64,000 nt of DNA, from NCBI GenBank assembly GCA_030272585.1, contig BSYQ01000006.1, positions 2,815,001-2,879,000 on the forward strand. Direction: 5' to 3'. The stretch is from Bryopsis sp. KO-2023. Lineage: Eukaryota; Chlorophyta; Ulvophyceae; Bryopsidales; Bryopsidaceae. Position 1 is the stretch's first letter. Each line of letters opens with the position of its first letter. The notes beneath the pieces were generated by a model. That model was not told the origin of the DNA, searched no databases, and saw nothing but the letters and a program-made list of their open reading frames with translations. Of the stretch, positions 45,415 to 56,699 are shown piece after piece. A program made the translations under genes and the position numbers.

Positions 45415-48400
45415 TCACTTGGTATCTGCACTGCTGAACAGCAGTTCGGTGTATGGAATGGGTTTCTCAGCATCGGGGAATTTCAAAATCTCGGGCAAAT
45501 GGCTGGTAAAGTCGGTGATTCTCCGGGTGCCTTTCGCACCGCCGTTCGGGCCGACTATGTAAGTTCTCTCTTTCGGAATCCCGATTTTCTCGTACGCCCG
45601 TATGTCAGTCCCCGTGTTTCCGTACGCCGCGTAAATCTCGATGCCTTTCGACATGAGCTCCTCCATGTATTTGATTTTGAAATGCCCGACCGAAACGTAC
45701 ACCGGCAGAGTGGGTACGTGGGTCCGGGTCAAGTGAATAGGACCCGGAGGGTAGCCATGCCGAATTAACCACCAGGCAGTCATGTTGTACGCTGATCCCT
45801 GCCGCCCGCTCAAGTACACAATCTGCACCCCCAAAAAAAACCAGAATTAAATCATCATTCTCGATGTTTAGAAACAACGGCTACCGTTTACCCTCTTTGT
45901 TTTTTTCGCGATTTTTTTCCTTTTCCCAAAAGAGAAGCTGACCTGATATCCCTTCGCTGCCCAGAGTCGACACACCGACAGCGCATTGGTTCTCTGCTTG
46001 AGGTCATAGTTTCTGCCCAGGGAGCCTCCGATGATCGTCGACCCCGAGAGGGAGTCCAAAAACACTTGGGTCACCACATGCACATCGCTGGTGGTGATTG
46101 TGCCATCCAGATCGAACACCACGCATTTCGTCCCCCTTTCCAGCATAAAAATCGACCCCCGGCCGAAAGTGTTATCGTCCGGAAGCAACCCCAAAATGTG
46201 ATAATGCCCTGGAGAGTAAGTGAACCGCTTCGGTGCGGGGACGATCAGACTCCCTTGCTTGTTGGTGGTGTGGGCACCAGCATAGGTCGGTTTCGGAGTG
46301 CCGATATCCACCGAATTCTCGGCTCTTCTGATGAATATGTGCACGTCTCGTTTCGAAGCCGGCCGGTAGACCCCGTATTCAAATTTTCCCGTGATCGATG
46401 GCGTCGTGGGCAATCCTTTTTTTCGTCTTTTCTTTTCGTATTTTTCGGCAAGGTGCCGGTTTCGTTTCTCGATCGATGCGGTAATCTCTGTGCAATGCAA
46501 AACAGTCTTTTTTTTGGTGGGTGGGTGGGGAAATAAATCGAACAAAATAACTGGTGTGAATCACTTTTGGGGGCCTTGTGACACATCTTCACTGTTTCGG
46601 GAAAAAATTGGAAAAAAAAATGACAATACGCGCCCCCCCCCCCCAAAAAAAAAAGAAAAAAAGTTCAAAAAATTGAGCATTCATTACGACGAGCCCCCCC
46701 CCTCAAAAAAAAAAAAAAAAAAACCCTAAAAAAATAGAGTAATTTGTTTTACCTGGTCTTTCATCCCGGGATGATCCCACCTGCGAAGGCTGAGAACTTT
46801 GAACACCCCCCGATCTTGATTCATCCGCGGAGTCCCCCTCAGGATCGGACTCCACGTATTCGGAAACCTTTTTCCCGTGGGCATCCAATTGCTCTTCGAT
46901 TTGCTTGGACAGCTTGCCGTCGAAATCCCCATCCATCATGACGCTGTTGGGGTTGTCGTAGAGCTCCTCCATGGCCAAATGCCAATCTTCGTTCCCCAGG
47001 GTGTCCGCATTGCTGATGGTCGGCGTGTGGCCATGCATTTGGGTCGCAAAAGACTCCACCCTCTGGCAATCATCGAGAAACCAAAAAAACACAGGATTCA
47101 AACACGATCGAGCATATCACTTCTGGAATTTAGAGAAAAGAAATATGTAAATATATATGTACACATGTACCTTTCCATTTCTCTATTTTTTCCCCTTTTT
47201 TGGTCAGCCATCATGTGGGGTGGGTACAGGCCCAATCGCACTTTTCAGTTTTTTGAAAATGTGGCCGATGGCGATTCTGTATCTTTTTATTTTCTTTCAA
47301 ATGTGCTACATCAAGAGCCCATCACTGTACAAACGAGGGATACGCGCCTCTGGATCTACCTTATATCCCCATTCGTTTCATCCAAAAAAAAAAAACCAAG
47401 CTCCACAAAAAAGGAGGAAATTGAGAACTAAAAAAAGACGCACCTCCCAAGATTCTGTCCCCACGGTCCTAGCCAATAACTCTGCGGTGGACATGGAGGA
47501 GCCTCTGGGTTTTCCCCCGGATTGCTGTTTTTTCATTTCCGGCACCACCGCCATCGGTGCATGCACGTACCTTCCATCCTCTGTAAGAATCGCAGTATCC
47601 TTCAATGAAAAGAAAACAAAAAGAAAACAAAAATACTCAATCCTGGAACAAAACCCCCCAGCGAACTAACGGCGATCCCCAAAAAATAAAAAGTATTGCA
47701 CTGCTAGGGTATAACAACAGTAATAATTGACCCCAAACCGTATAAACATATAAAATATGTAAAATGTTGAAGTGTGTGGTTAAGCGAGTGTGTCCACAGC
47801 AAACCCACCATAAAATATAACCCAACCTACGTTGCGCAATATCTTTTTCTCATTTCACAACTCTGGGGGACGGTCACTGTCTGATTGTATTCCTAAACTA
47901 AATGTATATTTTTTGTTGCTTGATTTGGCTTATTGGAGAAGAATTGTTTTTAATTGCTAATAATAGCTTGAGTCTATTTCTTGTTTCTTTATTTTCTTTC
48001 TTTCTTTCTTTCTTTCTTCATATATCTATATACATATTTTTTATTTTTTATTATTTTTCTTTTTTTTTTTTTGGGGGGGGGGGGGGTGAGGGTGGAAAAA
48101 AACATGGTTTACCATAGATGCTGATCTCTTGTGTTCCACCGCCAGTTTCACAACATCTGCAAATTTAACATCCGTTGCCCACATATTATCATGCGAGCAA
48201 AGCCAATGGTTCACTTTCCATAACCTCTCCACTGCAGATTTCGTACTGGATTCACAACAGCAAAAACAAAAAACTCAGACAGGGGCAGGAAAAAAAAAAA
48301 AGGTTCACAATCACTGTACAAATTAAGGAGGGTGCTGGGCACTTTCACAAGGAGGTTCTTTTCCTCTCATTTGCTTTAATTTTTTATCCTGTCTTATTTG

Positions 48401-51056
48401 CTTTTATCTTGATGAAGTTATGGAGGGTATTACAGGGCTTTTTTTCATATCGTGCTGGATTTTCTTCCCAAAACGTGTTGTGGGCTAGATCACCTCGTGG
48501 ATGGCCTTTGTTACCACATGTAAATTAAACATTCAGTCATAAATGACTTGAATGAATAAAACATGAAAAAAAATCAATCAATATAAACCCCAGTCACATC
48601 CAATCGGCTATCCGTTTTCCGATTTCCTTTTTTAATGGAAATACCATACATTGCCTTACTTTCTGAGTTTACGGGAAGGCAGCAGCAGTAGTTGTGGGCC
48701 ATCATAACCGCCGAAATCTTGAGTGCCGCGCATCCACATGTAGCCCATCCTCAATTTCATGGTGCCCACAATGATTGCATTCGAGACGATATTAGCGTCC
48801 AGCTCCTCCGTTCCTTGGGCCATGCTTGCGATCGGAATTTGAATCTGCAAAACGCAAAACAATCGAACGAAAAAAGTTCATTCTCTGGAAGCCTGTGTTC
48901 TTTTTGGATTATTTATGGTCATTTTGTGAAAGATGCCATCCCAACGTGTCGATGCTGTAGTGTGCTGGATAGAACACGAATTCTTTGTGGTGTATTGTGT
49001 TGTTGAAACCACGGGTCGTCCAAATGTGTACTGAATTTTACGAAGCCCTCGAAACGATGCATGATTGTTATTTTGTTTTTCCCCCGATCTAGAGTTCAGC
49101 CTCACTGTGGTCGACGATATACCGATTTCGGATATACATTTTCGAAATTTTCTTTAGTCTATGCGCCGAGGGTCTGCTGTGTCTTTCAGTTTTTGCTTTC
49201 CCCCCTCCCCCTCATCCCACCCGCATTTTCTCGCCGGTGTTGAGTTTTCGAGTGTGTTTTTTTGTGTGCAGTCATTCACCTTGCCGACGATTCGAGTGGC
49301 CAGTTCGAGACTCTGCAGAACGTCGATAGTCAAAACTGCAGCACTCCGGAGCGCCACGAACACAAAGGTGGCCTTGTAGTCGAATTTCACAGATTTGGTC
49401 GATGACGAATGATGGCCACGAATGTTCACGCTCTGATCGCCGTCGCAACGGGCCCTCAGCAGCGGATGCTTGACTGTTGGTACAACCCACCAACACGACA
49501 AAAAAGAAAAAAAGTCGATGGCATTGTGCTTTTTTGGCGATTTCCTTTTCTTGGTCCAGAAAAGATGCATTTCATCCTAATCATTATTCTTGCATTCACA
49601 CTTGAATTACTAATTGTGTATGCTGTTATTTACTAGAATTTTTTAATAATTGTTGAAAAACAAGGGGGGGGGGGAAATGGAGGTTCTTTTAGGCATGATC
49701 ATCCGGTAGCTTTTTTTTTCTCCACCAGTTCTATGTTTTGGTTTTTTTCTTTTACTGGTTTATTTGTCAAAATCCGACACAAATTTAGTCATTGTCATAT
49801 TTTCGGATTAATCAGCAACACAAATTCACAACTCGAAAACCAAACAGCGCAAAGGGACCAATCATGATGCTTGCCCCCCCCCCGCCCCCCACCTGCAAGC
49901 AACTCTTTGGACAAATCAGTGATTTCACGAACCCTCACGACCATCACTCCTATGAAAGGCGATCCGGTAGGCCAATTCAACTGCAAAGTAACACAACGAC
50001 GGTCAAACCCAATCGAAACAAGCAGCCCCTGTGTCAGTGGGTTGCATCGACACACTGTGTCCAGTTCAAGCTGACCTCGAGCTGCATGCTCTCCAAAGCT
50101 TTCAGTCCTCTGTACAATCCCCTCGCTTGATGTCGTCTGACTGCAGCCTACCCCCCAAAGAAACCAAAAAAGGTTGAACAGATTTCAAGGAGCACCCGTT
50201 CCTTTTCCACACTCCATCATTACTGACATCACCTAGCTAAGGACACGGTTTGATTTGCTTATGAACATATCTTAGATTTATTTAAAAAACGGATACATAC
50301 ACACACACACTCCAATGGGGTGTGATATACCGAAAGGTCAAAACGCTGACATGTAAGAAATAAACCAAACACACACACACTCCATCATCAGCACCAGTAC
50401 AAACCCCCACCTGTATTCTTGTGGCTGCACTGCCCTCTTCTTCCTCAATCCCCTTTTGCTTGACAACAAGGGTTCCATCACCACCAGGTTCAAACCCAAA
50501 ATGGAGCGCCTGCAAAAAAAAAACGCTCGCAAGCGATCGATCGATATCCCAGGATGCATTGCTTGCATCAAATGACCAGAAATTCAATCATACAATGGCG
50601 CCATCAGATGCGAAACACTCGCAATCGAAACGTGGAGTGAATTTGAAACAATCGATGCACTCCAATATTGTTTTTATTGTTAGTCGGTCAGCGGGACAGT
50701 GCTGCATATGTGCTCCAGATCATTTTGCAGGAGTTCCATCTGTGCATGTTCCCAACATGCATCCATGCATGCATGCACATGTGCATGCAAAAAATCGACC
50801 CTGGCCAAACATGCACGATCCGACGATCCACGCACGCGCGCACATTTCTCACCTGGCCTTGAAAAGTTACTGTGGCCGGAGCCTTCGTGATGATTTCGCT
50901 GTCGCTCGATTCTTCGGTGTTCTGGTCCTTCGATCGACGCAGTTGGTTAAGGAAACCTCTTTTCTTTTTGCCGTCGCCAGCGTCTCCCTGCCGGGGGCCT
51001 TCGTTCAGAACCCTGAGGTCTGTAGGAAGTTGTTCCTTGCTGGCTCCCCCTCCCAT
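45415..51056 (-). CDS. Putatively myristoylated C2-like and LNS2 (lipin/RdgB-type HAD) protein
   Basis: Eleven in-phase exons (51056-50853, 50509-50411, 50147-50076, 49980-49893, 49473-49280, 48844-48660, 48224-48113, 47599-47444, 47062-46753, 46487-45943, 45822-45415) give 790 residues. The start MGGGASKE fits an N-myristoylation signal (Gly2, Ser6), so membrane attachment is likely. Residues about 105-290 look C2-like (GVMVVRVREITDLSK, FDYKATFVFVALRSAAVLTIDVL split across strands, then IQIPIASM). Residues about 335-470 are acidic and flexible. The C-terminal 200 residues are an LNS2 domain: LERGTKCVVFDLDGTITTSD (DxDGT, 599-603), GYQIVYLSGRQGSAYNMT, and GIPKERTYIVGPNGG. LNS2 occurs in lipin phosphatidate phosphatases and in RdgB/Nir PI-transfer proteins. 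No lipin N-LIP, PITP or DDHD domain is seen. The intact DxDGT suggests phosphatase activity, perhaps on phosphatidic acid. Confidence 0.88.
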
Positions 51057-51999
51057 TCCAAACCACCTACGACAGCACCCAAGAGCAGTCAGTAGGGGGG
51101 GATTTGGCTCGTCTGGTGAAGCGTCGACGGTCAGAAACCCCGCGACACAGGCACGCAAAAACCGTTCCAGAACGAGTCCTCGCGTACTCCGCGTTTCGCG
51201 CGTAGGGGATGAAAATCCTGCACAGAAAATTCTGCCAGCCCCGTCGAAACGCGAACGGGAGATCCGTCGGCACGAACGCACGCAGAACGCACTATCGCGC
51301 CAACTCCTCGCAGCACCCCTACGAATGGTGTATTTCTTCACAGTAAAGTTCTGGTGTTCAGTTCCACAGTCTTTTTTCCCGACTCCACCCCAAAACCTCA
51401 CTTTTTCATGTAACAGGTGTTGTTTTCTTGGGGAAAGATGCGAGAATATCCGGTCGAGTTGCGAGCTCGACGCCGCCGTTCGTATGCTTCCCCTCCACCG
51501 TTGTGCGAGGAGAAAAGAACGCTCCTTGGAAAAACGCAACTAAAAATACACGCCCCCTCCCCAACCCTGTCGTTGTCATGCAAAAGTAAGAGTGGCGCGT
51601 GTGTGATCTCAGAAGAGAACAGCTCGCCCCCACGTGTGGCAGAATATTACTAATGCTTACGTAAGATATGACCTTTTGGCCTTTTTGCCCTGGTTGTTGG
51701 TTCTTAGGTAAGAAGGGGGAAGAAGCTGATGGGATGCTGCACTCAGGATTGAAAAAAATTGGGTTTTTCTTTTGGAGATTTTCCCAATCGATGATTTTTT
51801 TTTTCAGGGAGTGTGTTTTTGGTTATCATACACGCGACAAGAAAAAGCAAAGTCTCCGTCAGACAAGACAGAAATCCGATCTGGATTGGCCCTTGATTTC
51901 GCAAAGGCATCACCTCTCTCGGGTCCCTGTTTTCCTGGATCTATTTGCCGCCCTTTACCCCCCCAGTCCATCTACCGACTTTTCGCGTTGCCAGCTTCG
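51057..51999. other. Divergent promoter region, LNS2 and DeSI genes
   Basis: About 0.94 kb between two outward-facing starts, GC-richer and freer of homopolymers than 3' flanks. The minus frame stays open upstream of the LNS2 ATG to 51539, but the MGGGASKE start is preferred. No single promoter motif stands out. Confidence 0.5.
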
Positions 52000-53022
52000 A
52001 TGTTTGCGCAGACCGGCACGAATCCTTCTGGCGCTGCCGGCCTTGGAGATTCGACCGGCCGGTCGCGACGCTCTCTATCTCGTCGATTAGCGTCGAGCGT
52101 CGACTCCGATCCGATCTCGTGCGCCTACCGACGCTCGCAACGCTGCCGAAGCTCCTCTCGGTGCACGAGCGGCTCCGGACTCGCTGGCAACAAAACTGTC
52201 GCCAGAGATTTCCGTTGCGCAGCGACTTCCAACGATGCGTATCCTGAGCGAGACGACTGGTCGAGGGATTTCGAAGGACCAGAGGACGGGGCGACCGTCC
52301 AGCTCCGACTTTACAACATCGATAGGTGGGGTCTGGCCCCCGCTGGCGCACGGCTTCTCAAGAAAGAGGTGGACGGAATCTACCACGTGGGTGTCGCCGT
52401 TCACGGGTGCGAGTACTGGTTCGACCACCAAGTCAACAGGCTGGATTTGAATGACATCGCCTACGTGCGAGGGTTCGGCCCAGCGTACGTTTACGACATG
52501 GGGAGGACGGCGCTCTCGCCGGAGGGGGTCGACGAGTTCGTTTTCGGGGCCATGAAAGACTCGTACAACATCGACACCTACGATTGTTTCTTCCATAATT
52601 GCCACCACTTCGCCAACGACGTCTGCCTCAAGCTAACCAATAATCGCATCCCTCAGTGGTGCATCGACCACGGAGAGCAGGGCCTGAGCGAACTGAGCGA
52701 GGAGAGCGCAAAAATCACTCGCGTGGTTTCGAACAAGATTGCCCGGATTATGATGGTTTCTTGGGGGAAATACAACAAGGAGAGGTTCGTGGAGAGGATG
52801 AAGGCGAAAGCTGATAACACCAGCACGGAATCTGCTCTGGACCCCATGCCTTTGGTGGGGAGGGGCTTGCCTGTGAATTCCATGCCGGAAGGGGTCAACA
52901 ACGTGGGTCTGAGCAAGTTGCTGGGGGAGGAGGAGAATGGAAACGGAAATGGAAACGGTAACGGTGTGGCCAAGGGAAAAGAGTCCACACGGGAAGCTGT
53001 GACGGGGCGGACGCCTGCTTGA
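52000..53022 (+). CDS. PPPDE/DeSI-type cysteine isopeptidase
   Basis: A single-exon frame of 340 residues. The PPPDE fold (permuted papain fold, DeSI deSUMOylase/deubiquitinase family) spans about residues 97-250. It shows VQLRLYNIDRWGLAP, the catalytic His129 in GIYHVGVAVHGCEYWF, and the catalytic Cys201 in CFFHNCHHFANDVCL. Both residues of the Cys/His dyad are intact, so the protein should be an active isopeptidase cleaving SUMO or ubiquitin, or a close relative. The first 90 residues are Ser/Arg-rich and disordered-looking. The C-terminus carries an (Asn-Gly)n run (GNGNGNGNG) near residue 320 made by a short DNA repeat. The ATG at 52000 is the first in the frame; the open frame continues upstream to 51772 without another ATG. 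Confidence 0.9.
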   Translation: MFAQTGTNPSGAAGLGDSTGRSRRSLSRRLASSVDSDPISCAYRRSQRCRSSSRCTSGSGLAGNKTVARDFRCAATSNDAYPERDDWSRDFEGPEDGATVQLRLYNIDRWGLAPAGARLLKKEVDGIYHVGVAVHGCEYWFDHQVNRLDLNDIAYVRGFGPAYVYDMGRTALSPEGVDEFVFGAMKDSYNIDTYDCFFHNCHHFANDVCLKLTNNRIPQWCIDHGEQGLSELSEESAKITRVVSNKIARIMMVSWGKYNKERFVERMKAKADNTSTESALDPMPLVGRGLPVNSMPEGVNNVGLSKLLGEEENGNGNGNGNGVAKGKESTREAVTGRTPA

Positions 53023-56000
53023 GTTGGCACGGATTCGGGTAGGGCTGGATTTTGGAGTGGTTCTAATTTTTGAAATGCTGGGGGATGTAGGGAGGAGAAA
53101 ACAGTCGCTTCAAAGAGAAGAAACCTAACGTCGGAAATTAAAAAAAAACTCTTTTGGAATTCAATGAACGATGCCTGTCCAGGGCTCTTTTATCTATTTT
53201 TTTTTTTTTTTCCGACTTTTTGAAAAGTAAAAGTAACATTAACATTATATAAAGAAAAAAAACACAATCAGCGGCATGCCCAGAACAGAGATGTATGATT
53301 CTGAAATGTTGTGATCGAAAAGTTTCGTAGTATGAGAAGTCGGTGGTCAGTGAAGTTGGGTGTTAGTTCAACCACATTTTCTGCGTGCTATATTGTAAAA
53401 CGGTCCACTCCGTTTCATTAAATTTTTAGTCTTGTGGTGGTGATTTCGCTCCAACCAACTTGAGAAACGAAACTAGCTCCAAGCGGGGGTTGGAAAAGAA
53501 AGGTCCAAGATTTTTTTCTATTTTTTTTATTTAACGGAAAACTTGGCAACAGAAAAAAAAATAAAAACAGCACTATCAGGGATATAGGCACCCAGCTACT
53601 CTTTCCCCCACCGTTTTTTTTAATTATTTTATATATATAAATGTATAATAATGGGATAAATGCCATGGACCTGCCATGGGTCGCTTTTTTCTATTTCCAT
53701 TTTTATTTTTATTTTTTAATCAAGCAGCAAAGACGTTCTTGTCCAACTGCACAGGAGTGATGTTTTGTTTCTTTAATACCACTCTTGAATTTTTTATTTT
53801 TTTTTTCAGGTTGAAGTGGTTGGATTTGTTCGTCTCTCATGTGTCTCTCCCCCAACCAGATGCTAATATACGGGCACCACAGTGTTTTTCGTTTTTTTTT
53901 CCTTTTTGTCTACTACATAGGATGTGTGCATGTGTGTGTGTGTGTTTTTTTTCTTTTTTTCCATAGTCAGAGGACCATCAGGAAAAGATTTCGTCGCTCA
54001 AGATCAAACGACAGAAAACTGAAAGGAAAAAAAAAAGAGAGGGGGTGGGAAAGAAACAGGATGAAGTTTCTGGTATTTTTTCCACAGACTTCTCGTTATG
54101 AGAAAAGGATGGTTTTCCTCCTTGAATTTTTTTTTCTTGATTCCATACGGAGTGATTAAAAAAAGATATAGATATTTTTCCTGGTCTCTGCAAATCAACG
54201 ACGTTGCCCCTGGAATCTTGGAGTTCTTTGTTTTGCCTTATCGTTTTTCGCTGCACATCTGGAATTGCGTATATCATGAGATCTGATATTTCTTTTTTTT
54301 GTTTCGGAGATGCGCGTTTTTCGAAGGTATTTTTGGATCTAAAAATAGATTTGTGGAGAAGAAAACTCACTTGATTTCCAGGATTTTGAGGGAGAAAGAA
54401 TGAATGAGTTCTGTGTCTGCATGCGTGTTTCGTGTTGGAGGGTTTTTCTACGTGTATGTTTTCCTCTTTTTTTCCCCTTATATTTCCCCTGCTTATGGAT
54501 TTATTTTTTTTTTGGTGTGTGTGCTCGTGGTGGATTTCGGTGGTGTTAGGTTCAAGGGGTTATATTTGAGGGAAAAAAGAAATGAGAGAGAGAAAAAAAA
54601 AACAGAGAGAGAGAGGACAGCTTGTTTTCATTTTTGAAATTTGTATTTTTGTACATTGGAATACGGGGCTGTCAAAAGCAAAAAAGAGAAAAAAAAAAAA
54701 AACAGAAAAAGAAAGAAAAGGTTGGGGTTGAAAGGGAGGGGAGGTTGGGTTAGAGGGAGGTTGATCAAAAGGAAAGAAAGAAAAGGATCAGAACTGCAAT
54801 CCTTTCCCATTTCTCTTTTTGCATTAATTTCTTCTTTTTTTTTTCCCGAAAATCTTTTTTTTTTCTTTCCTTTGGTCTATTTTGTTTGTGTGGGATTTTT
54901 CCGAACTGGCGAAAATGGGATTGACCAACGAAAACTTTTTTTTTTTTAAGAAAAAGATATTTAAATATTACCCAAGAAAAAAAAAGTGATTTTGTTTGTT
55001 GATGGGATTCATTTGCTGTGTTCCGTGATAAGAGAACGAGTTGAAAAAGCAAAAACAAGAAAAAAGTTTTTTCCCTCAAAATCGAAACATCCGGAAGAAA
55101 AATTCAAAATCTACAAAACCGACTTGCGGAATAGATTTCAAAGGAAAAAGAAACAAGAAAAGGGGAGGTTACCAGGGACGGAAAAAAAAAGAAGAAAAAA
55201 TCCTCCAGGAAAAAATGGAGAGATGTCAGTGCAATTCAACGAAGTGGATTGGGCATATTTCTCGTACCGCTCACTTCGGAAATTTTTAGGAGATCATGTG
55301 GGGGTGGGAGGTGGGGGGGTTTAGGAAAGAAGGCAAAAAAGGGAGAAGAAAAATATACGAAAAAGAAAAGGGGGGGGGGGTAAAAAGAGTGAGAAAACTG
55401 GGTGAGAGTGGGTCTGTTCTCTTATTGGCAGTCTTCGAAAAAGTGTGGGTTTTTTTTTGTGTGGTCACTTTTGTAAAGAACCGGGCAGGTCCATAGAGTG
55501 AGAAAACCAGAAAGAGTGAGAAAAAACGTAAGACAGAGAGAGCATCGTGTTTCCTTTCACAGTCTGAAGTTGGCACGCTTTCAGTTTTTGGGGGATTTTT
55601 TTTTTTTGGGGGGGGGGAGGCTGCCTTCGCACATCGCAATAGAACAGGGCTTGCATATCACCGCCACTTCTATTTGGAGGTCGACTCAACGGCAGAAGGA
55701 AAAAAAAAAGAGAATCATTGTAGGACCTCTTTCGCTCAGCGAGCGAACGAACTGAGATGTGATTCTTTTATGTGAGCATCTCTTCTTGCTCCAATAAGGG
55801 TGTGCCCGATGCCCCCCCCTTTTGGTTATGGAATATGAAAGTCTGCCCACCTTTGCCGAAACCTACTTGTGTTTTGTTGGATGGGGTGTGGTGTGGCAGG
55901 AGCAACAGAGGAAATCGCCACCCCTATCCCCAGTCACCTTCCTTTTCATTGACTGAACCTGGAAGAGAATTTTCTGCTCAGAACTGGCCATTCTAGAACC

Positions 56001-56699
56001 GTAGCTTGGGCAGTGCTTAGGAAAAGAACTCTCAGGGGAGAGGGCTTGGCCATTAACCATCCATCCTTGCTTGGTTGTTCAGAAACCCCCGATAAGAAAC
56101 AGAAACTGAAAGCAACTTGGGCAAAGTAAGAGTCGTACTCATACTCAGACTCTCTCTTTTTCTCTAATGCTTTTCTCCAAGACTGCCAAAGACACACAGC
56201 AGTTTCGGTTTCTAGCTACATGGACTCTTGAGCATCCAGAACAAAGTTGCATTCAACATCAATTAATGGAATGGATGTCTGTCGTGTCTTTCCGCATCTT
56301 GCGTGAGTTCTTGCATCGACTTCGAATCTCACCTGGAGCATAACCATTTCTCTTCAGCAAATGCACACACAACACTACCATCTTTCGAAGCGAACAAGCC
56401 ACATTCACACAAAACATTGCACATGGTGCTGTTCATGTCGAACCATCCCCACCGACGAGCAAAATTTTGAAGGATGCCAACCCCGCCCCCCCTGGACACA
56501 CTGTTGAATTCTCGAGGCTGGGGTGCTGGATGCTTCAGTGACGGGCGGAAATTCTCGACACGGAGAGCACAGCGCAACGAGTTTGACGCGGTCCATCAAA
56601 ACGAACGCCTACGTCATGTCATGCACAGATTCCCATTTGGCGTCCTCGAAAGGACTTGCGAACCAAACCGGGGTTTAAATTTTGCTGGGGTTGGACACT
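53023..56699. other. Intergenic region between the DeSI and CDH1 genes
   Basis: 3.7 kb. The first 2.6 kb is the low-complexity 3' flank type (T runs, A/G tracts, (GT)n near 53,930, G runs near 55,370 and 55,607). From about 55,620 to 56,699 it is of normal composition and probably contains the CDH1 promoter and 5' UTR. No exon is recognised; the ATG frames at 55772 and 56474 are short and unsupported. Confidence 0.55.
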
